From Paracoccaceae bacterium (GTDB lineage Bacteria > Pseudomonadota > Alphaproteobacteria > Rhodobacterales > Rhodobacteraceae): 55,932 nt of DNA. The translations under genes and the position numbers were made by a program. The notes under the pieces are model-generated. The model searched no databases and had not been told where the DNA came from. It saw only the letters and a list, made by a program, of their open reading frames with translations. Of this stretch, positions 53,993 through 55,932 are shown one piece after another. The stretch lies in NCBI GenBank assembly GCA_020447005.1, contig JAGRDO010000062.1:26202-82133 (forward strand), read 5' to 3'. Every line of letters begins with the position of its first letter. Position 1 is the first letter of the stretch.

Positions 53993-55932
53993 ATGCCCTT
54001 CACCCCCACCGACTATCTGCCCTACGACTTCGCCAACCGCCGCCATATCGGCCCGTCTCCTGCCGAGATGGAGGACATGTTCAAGGTGCTGGGGGTGAAG
54101 GATCTGGATGAACTGATCGACCAGACCATCCCCAAAAGCCTGCGCCAGAAGGAACCGCTCGATTTCGGCAAGGCGAAATCCGAACGCGAGCTTTTGTGGT
54201 TCATGCGTCAGGTCGCCAAGAAAAACCAGGTCTATACCTCGATGATCGGGCAGGGGTTCTACGGCACCGTCTGCCCGCCGGCGATCCAGCGCAACATCCT
54301 TGAAAACCCCGCCTGGTACACCGCCTACACCCCCTATCAGCCCGAAATCAGCCAGGGCCGGCTTGAGGCGCTTCTGAACTTCCAGACCATGGTCTGCGAC
54401 ATGACGGGTCTTGAGATCGCCAACGCCTCGCTGCTTGATGAAGCGACGGCGGCGGCCGAGGCGATGACCATGGCGCAGCGCACCGCCAAGTCGAAATCGA
54501 ACCTCTTCTTTGTCGATCAGGAATGCCACCCGCAGAATATCGAGGTGATGCGCGTACGCGCCCGCCCTCTCGGGATCGAAATCGTGGTGGGCGACCCGGT
54601 CGATCTGGACCCGTCCACCGTGTTCGGCGCGATCTTCCAGTATCCCGGCACGCATGGCTATCTGATGGACTTCACCAAGACCATCGCCGCGCTGCATGAA
54701 AACGGCGCGCTCGGCATCGTCATCGCCGACATCATGGCGCTGACGTTGCTGAAGGAACCCGGCGCCATGGGGGCCGATATCGCCGTCGGCTCGACCCAGC
54801 GCTTCGGTGTGCCCATGGGCTTTGGCGGGCCCTCCGCCGCCTATATGGCCTGCAAGGACGCGCATAAGCGCAACATGCCCGGGCGTATCGTCGGCGTCTC
54901 TATCGACGCGCAGGGCGGCAAGGCCTACCGGCTCAGCCTGCAGACCCGCGAACAGCATATCCGCCGCGAAAAGGCCACGTCGAACGTCTGCACCGCACAG
55001 GCGCTTCTGGCCAACATGGCCTCGTTCTACGCGGTCTATCACGGCCCCGAAGGGCTGCGCGCCATTGGCGAGCGTATCCACCGCAAGACCGTCCGCGTGG
55101 TGCAGGGGCTCGAGGCGGCGGGCTTCGATGTCAGCCCCAAGCATTTCTTCGATACCGTGACGGTCGAGGTCGGCCCTCTGCAGGGCGCGATCCTGAAGGC
55201 CGCCCGCGACGAACGCATCAACCTGCGCAAGGTCGGCACCACAAAGGTCGGCATTTCCATCGACGAGACGACGCGCCGGATGACGATCGAACGGCTCTGG
55301 CGCGCCTTCGGGATCGACCAGAAAGACACCGGGCGCACGCCTGAAATCCGCGTGCCCGACCGGCTGTTGCGGACATCGGAATACCTGACCCATCCGGTTT
55401 TCCACATGAACCGGGCGGAAACCGAAATGATGCGCTACATGCGCCGTCTGGCCGACCGCGACCTTGCGCTTGACCGGGCGATGATCCCGCTTGGATCGTG
55501 CACGATGAAGCTGAACGCCGCGGCCGAAATGATGCCGATCACCTGGCCGGAGTTTTCAAACCTTCACCCCTTCGCGCCCGCCGACCAGACCGAGGGTTAC
55601 AAGGAACTCTTTGACGATCTTTCGGCCAAACTTTGCCAAATCACCGGCTATGACGCGATGAGCCTGCAGCCCAATTCCGGCGCGCAGGGCGAATATGCCG
55701 GGCTTCTGACGATCGAGGCCTATCACCGCGCGCGCGGCGATGATCATCGCACCGTCTGCCTCATCCCGACCTCGGCCCATGGCACCAACCCCGCCTCGGC
55801 CCAGATGGCGGGGATGAAGGTGGTTGTGGTCAAATCGGCTGAAAACGGCGATATCGACCTGGAAGATTTCCGCGCCAAGGCCGAAGCGGCGGGCGACAAT
55901 CTGGCCGCCTGCATGATCACCTATCCCTCGAC
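53993..55932 (+). CDS. gcvP: Glycine dehydrogenase (decarboxylating), P protein (3' end outside window)
   Basis: About 646 residues of the single-chain P protein are visible and the frame is open to the right edge. [15 protein letters not shown] is a typical start, [37 protein letters not shown] is a strong GcvP block of the first half, and [18 protein letters not shown]-like residues ([15 protein letters not shown]) belong to the PLP half. The PLP-binding Lys lies beyond the window. It decarboxylates glycine. The ATG at 53993 has AAGGAG eight bases ahead and is 11 bp after gcvH. Confidence 0.97.
   Translation, partial: MPFTPTDYLPYDFANRRHIGPSPAEMEDMFKVLGVKDLDELIDQTIPKSLRQKEPLDFGKAKSERELLWFMRQVAKKNQVYTSMIGQGFYGTVCPPAIQRNILENPAWYTAYTPYQPEISQGRLEALLNFQTMVCDMTGLEIANASLLDEATAAAEAMTMAQRTAKSKSNLFFVDQECHPQNIEVMRVRARPLGIEIVVGDPVDLDPSTVFGAIFQYPGTHGYLMDFTKTIAALHENGALGIVIADIMALTLLKEPGAMGADIAVGSTQRFGVPMGFGGPSAAYMACKDAHKRNMPGRIVGVSIDAQGGKAYRLSLQTREQHIRREKATSNVCTAQALLANMASFYAVYHGPEGLRAIGERIHRKTVRVVQGLEAAGFDVSPKHFFDTVTVEVGPLQGAILKAARDERINLRKVGTTKVGISIDETTRRMTIERLWRAFGIDQKDTGRTPEIRVPDRLLRTSEYLTHPVFHMNRAETEMMRYMRRLADRDLALDRAMIPLGSCTMKLNAAAEMMPITWPEFSNLHPFAPADQTEGYKELFDDLSAKLCQITGYDAMSLQPNSGAQGEYAGLLTIEAYHRARGDDHRTVCLIPTSAHGTNPASAQMAGMKVVVVKSAENGDIDLEDFRAKAEAAGDNLAACMITYPS

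Noticed and set aside
1-55932. tRNA, rRNA, insertion sequence or prophage
   Set aside because: No cloverleaf, transposase, integrase or terminal repeat was recognised on reading either strand; a covariance-model scan would be decisive for tRNA.

Overview
The window is about 56 kb of dense, GC-rich chromosome (third codon positions almost always G or C, gaps mostly under 150 bp). It reads as a core-genome segment of an alphaproteobacterium of the Rhodobacterales (Roseobacter/Paracoccaceae type). The evidence is the gene set: CarD, a Suv3-like helicase, PleD, HdaA with ppk-ppx, small DUF proteins (983, 2065, 2842, 2937, 3572) known from this group, and a GTTC-N7-GTTC type LexA box. I see no insertion sequence, prophage, CRISPR array, rRNA or tRNA.

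Layout. 1-3.7 kb: an oligoendopeptidase F cut by the left edge, a divergent Anbu-type proteasome-like protein, and a lysophospholipase/SCP2 pair. 3.8-8.8 kb: TPR protein, Suv3-like helicase, S4 RNA-binding protein, 7Fe ferredoxin and CarD. 8.8-12.1 kb: a DMT transporter, two Nudix hydrolases, an exported esterase and a DUF983 protein. 12.2-14.3 kb: a stress module of EF-hand protein, ECF sigma factor, small membrane protein and CpxP-like sensor. 14.3-20.7 kb: PleD-like diguanylate cyclase, DUF3572, HAD phosphatase, non-pyrrolysine MttB homologue, TerB/J-domain protein, EEP hydrolase and a small exported protein. 20.7-26.3 kb: a minus-strand operon of AI-2E-type permease, hdaA, ppk1 and ppx. 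26.5-28 kb: PepSY protein, cytochrome b and membrane-anchored LuxR-type regulator. 28-35.7 kb: proS, SGNH esterase, DUF2937, LolC/E-LolD, an Ldh-family oxidoreductase, a c-type cytochrome behind a perfect FNR box, purA and DUF2842. 35.7-40.2 kb: a 926-residue very acidic protein, thiN and a second DMT transporter. 40.4-49.7 kb: GST-sdaA, divergent rpiA-gor, hflK-hflC-DUF2065-degP and a third DMT transporter. 49.8-52.1 kb: a LexA-box-controlled remnant of the DnaE2 C-terminus, pepT and a gamma-glutamylcyclotransferase-like protein. 52.2 kb to the end: a tandem glycine riboswitch with gcvT-gcvH-gcvP (gcvP cut by the right edge).

Most genes are housekeeping, grouped by theme: polyphosphate and replication control (hdaA-ppk-ppx), membrane protein and lipoprotein quality control (Lol, HflKC-DegP), thiol metabolism (gor, GST, GGCT-like), and one-carbon/glycine/serine metabolism (gcv, sdaA). 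The most unusual observation is at 49824-50230. A perfect alphaproteobacterial SOS box lies directly on the start codon of a 129-residue ORF that corresponds only to the C-terminal OB domain of the error-prone polymerase DnaE2. It looks like a deletion scar of an imuA-imuB-dnaE2 cassette, or a minimal SOS-induced OB-fold protein. Secondary points are the FNR box in front of the cytochrome c gene, the orphan Anbu gene, the acidic giant protein, and the EF-hand/ECF stress module.
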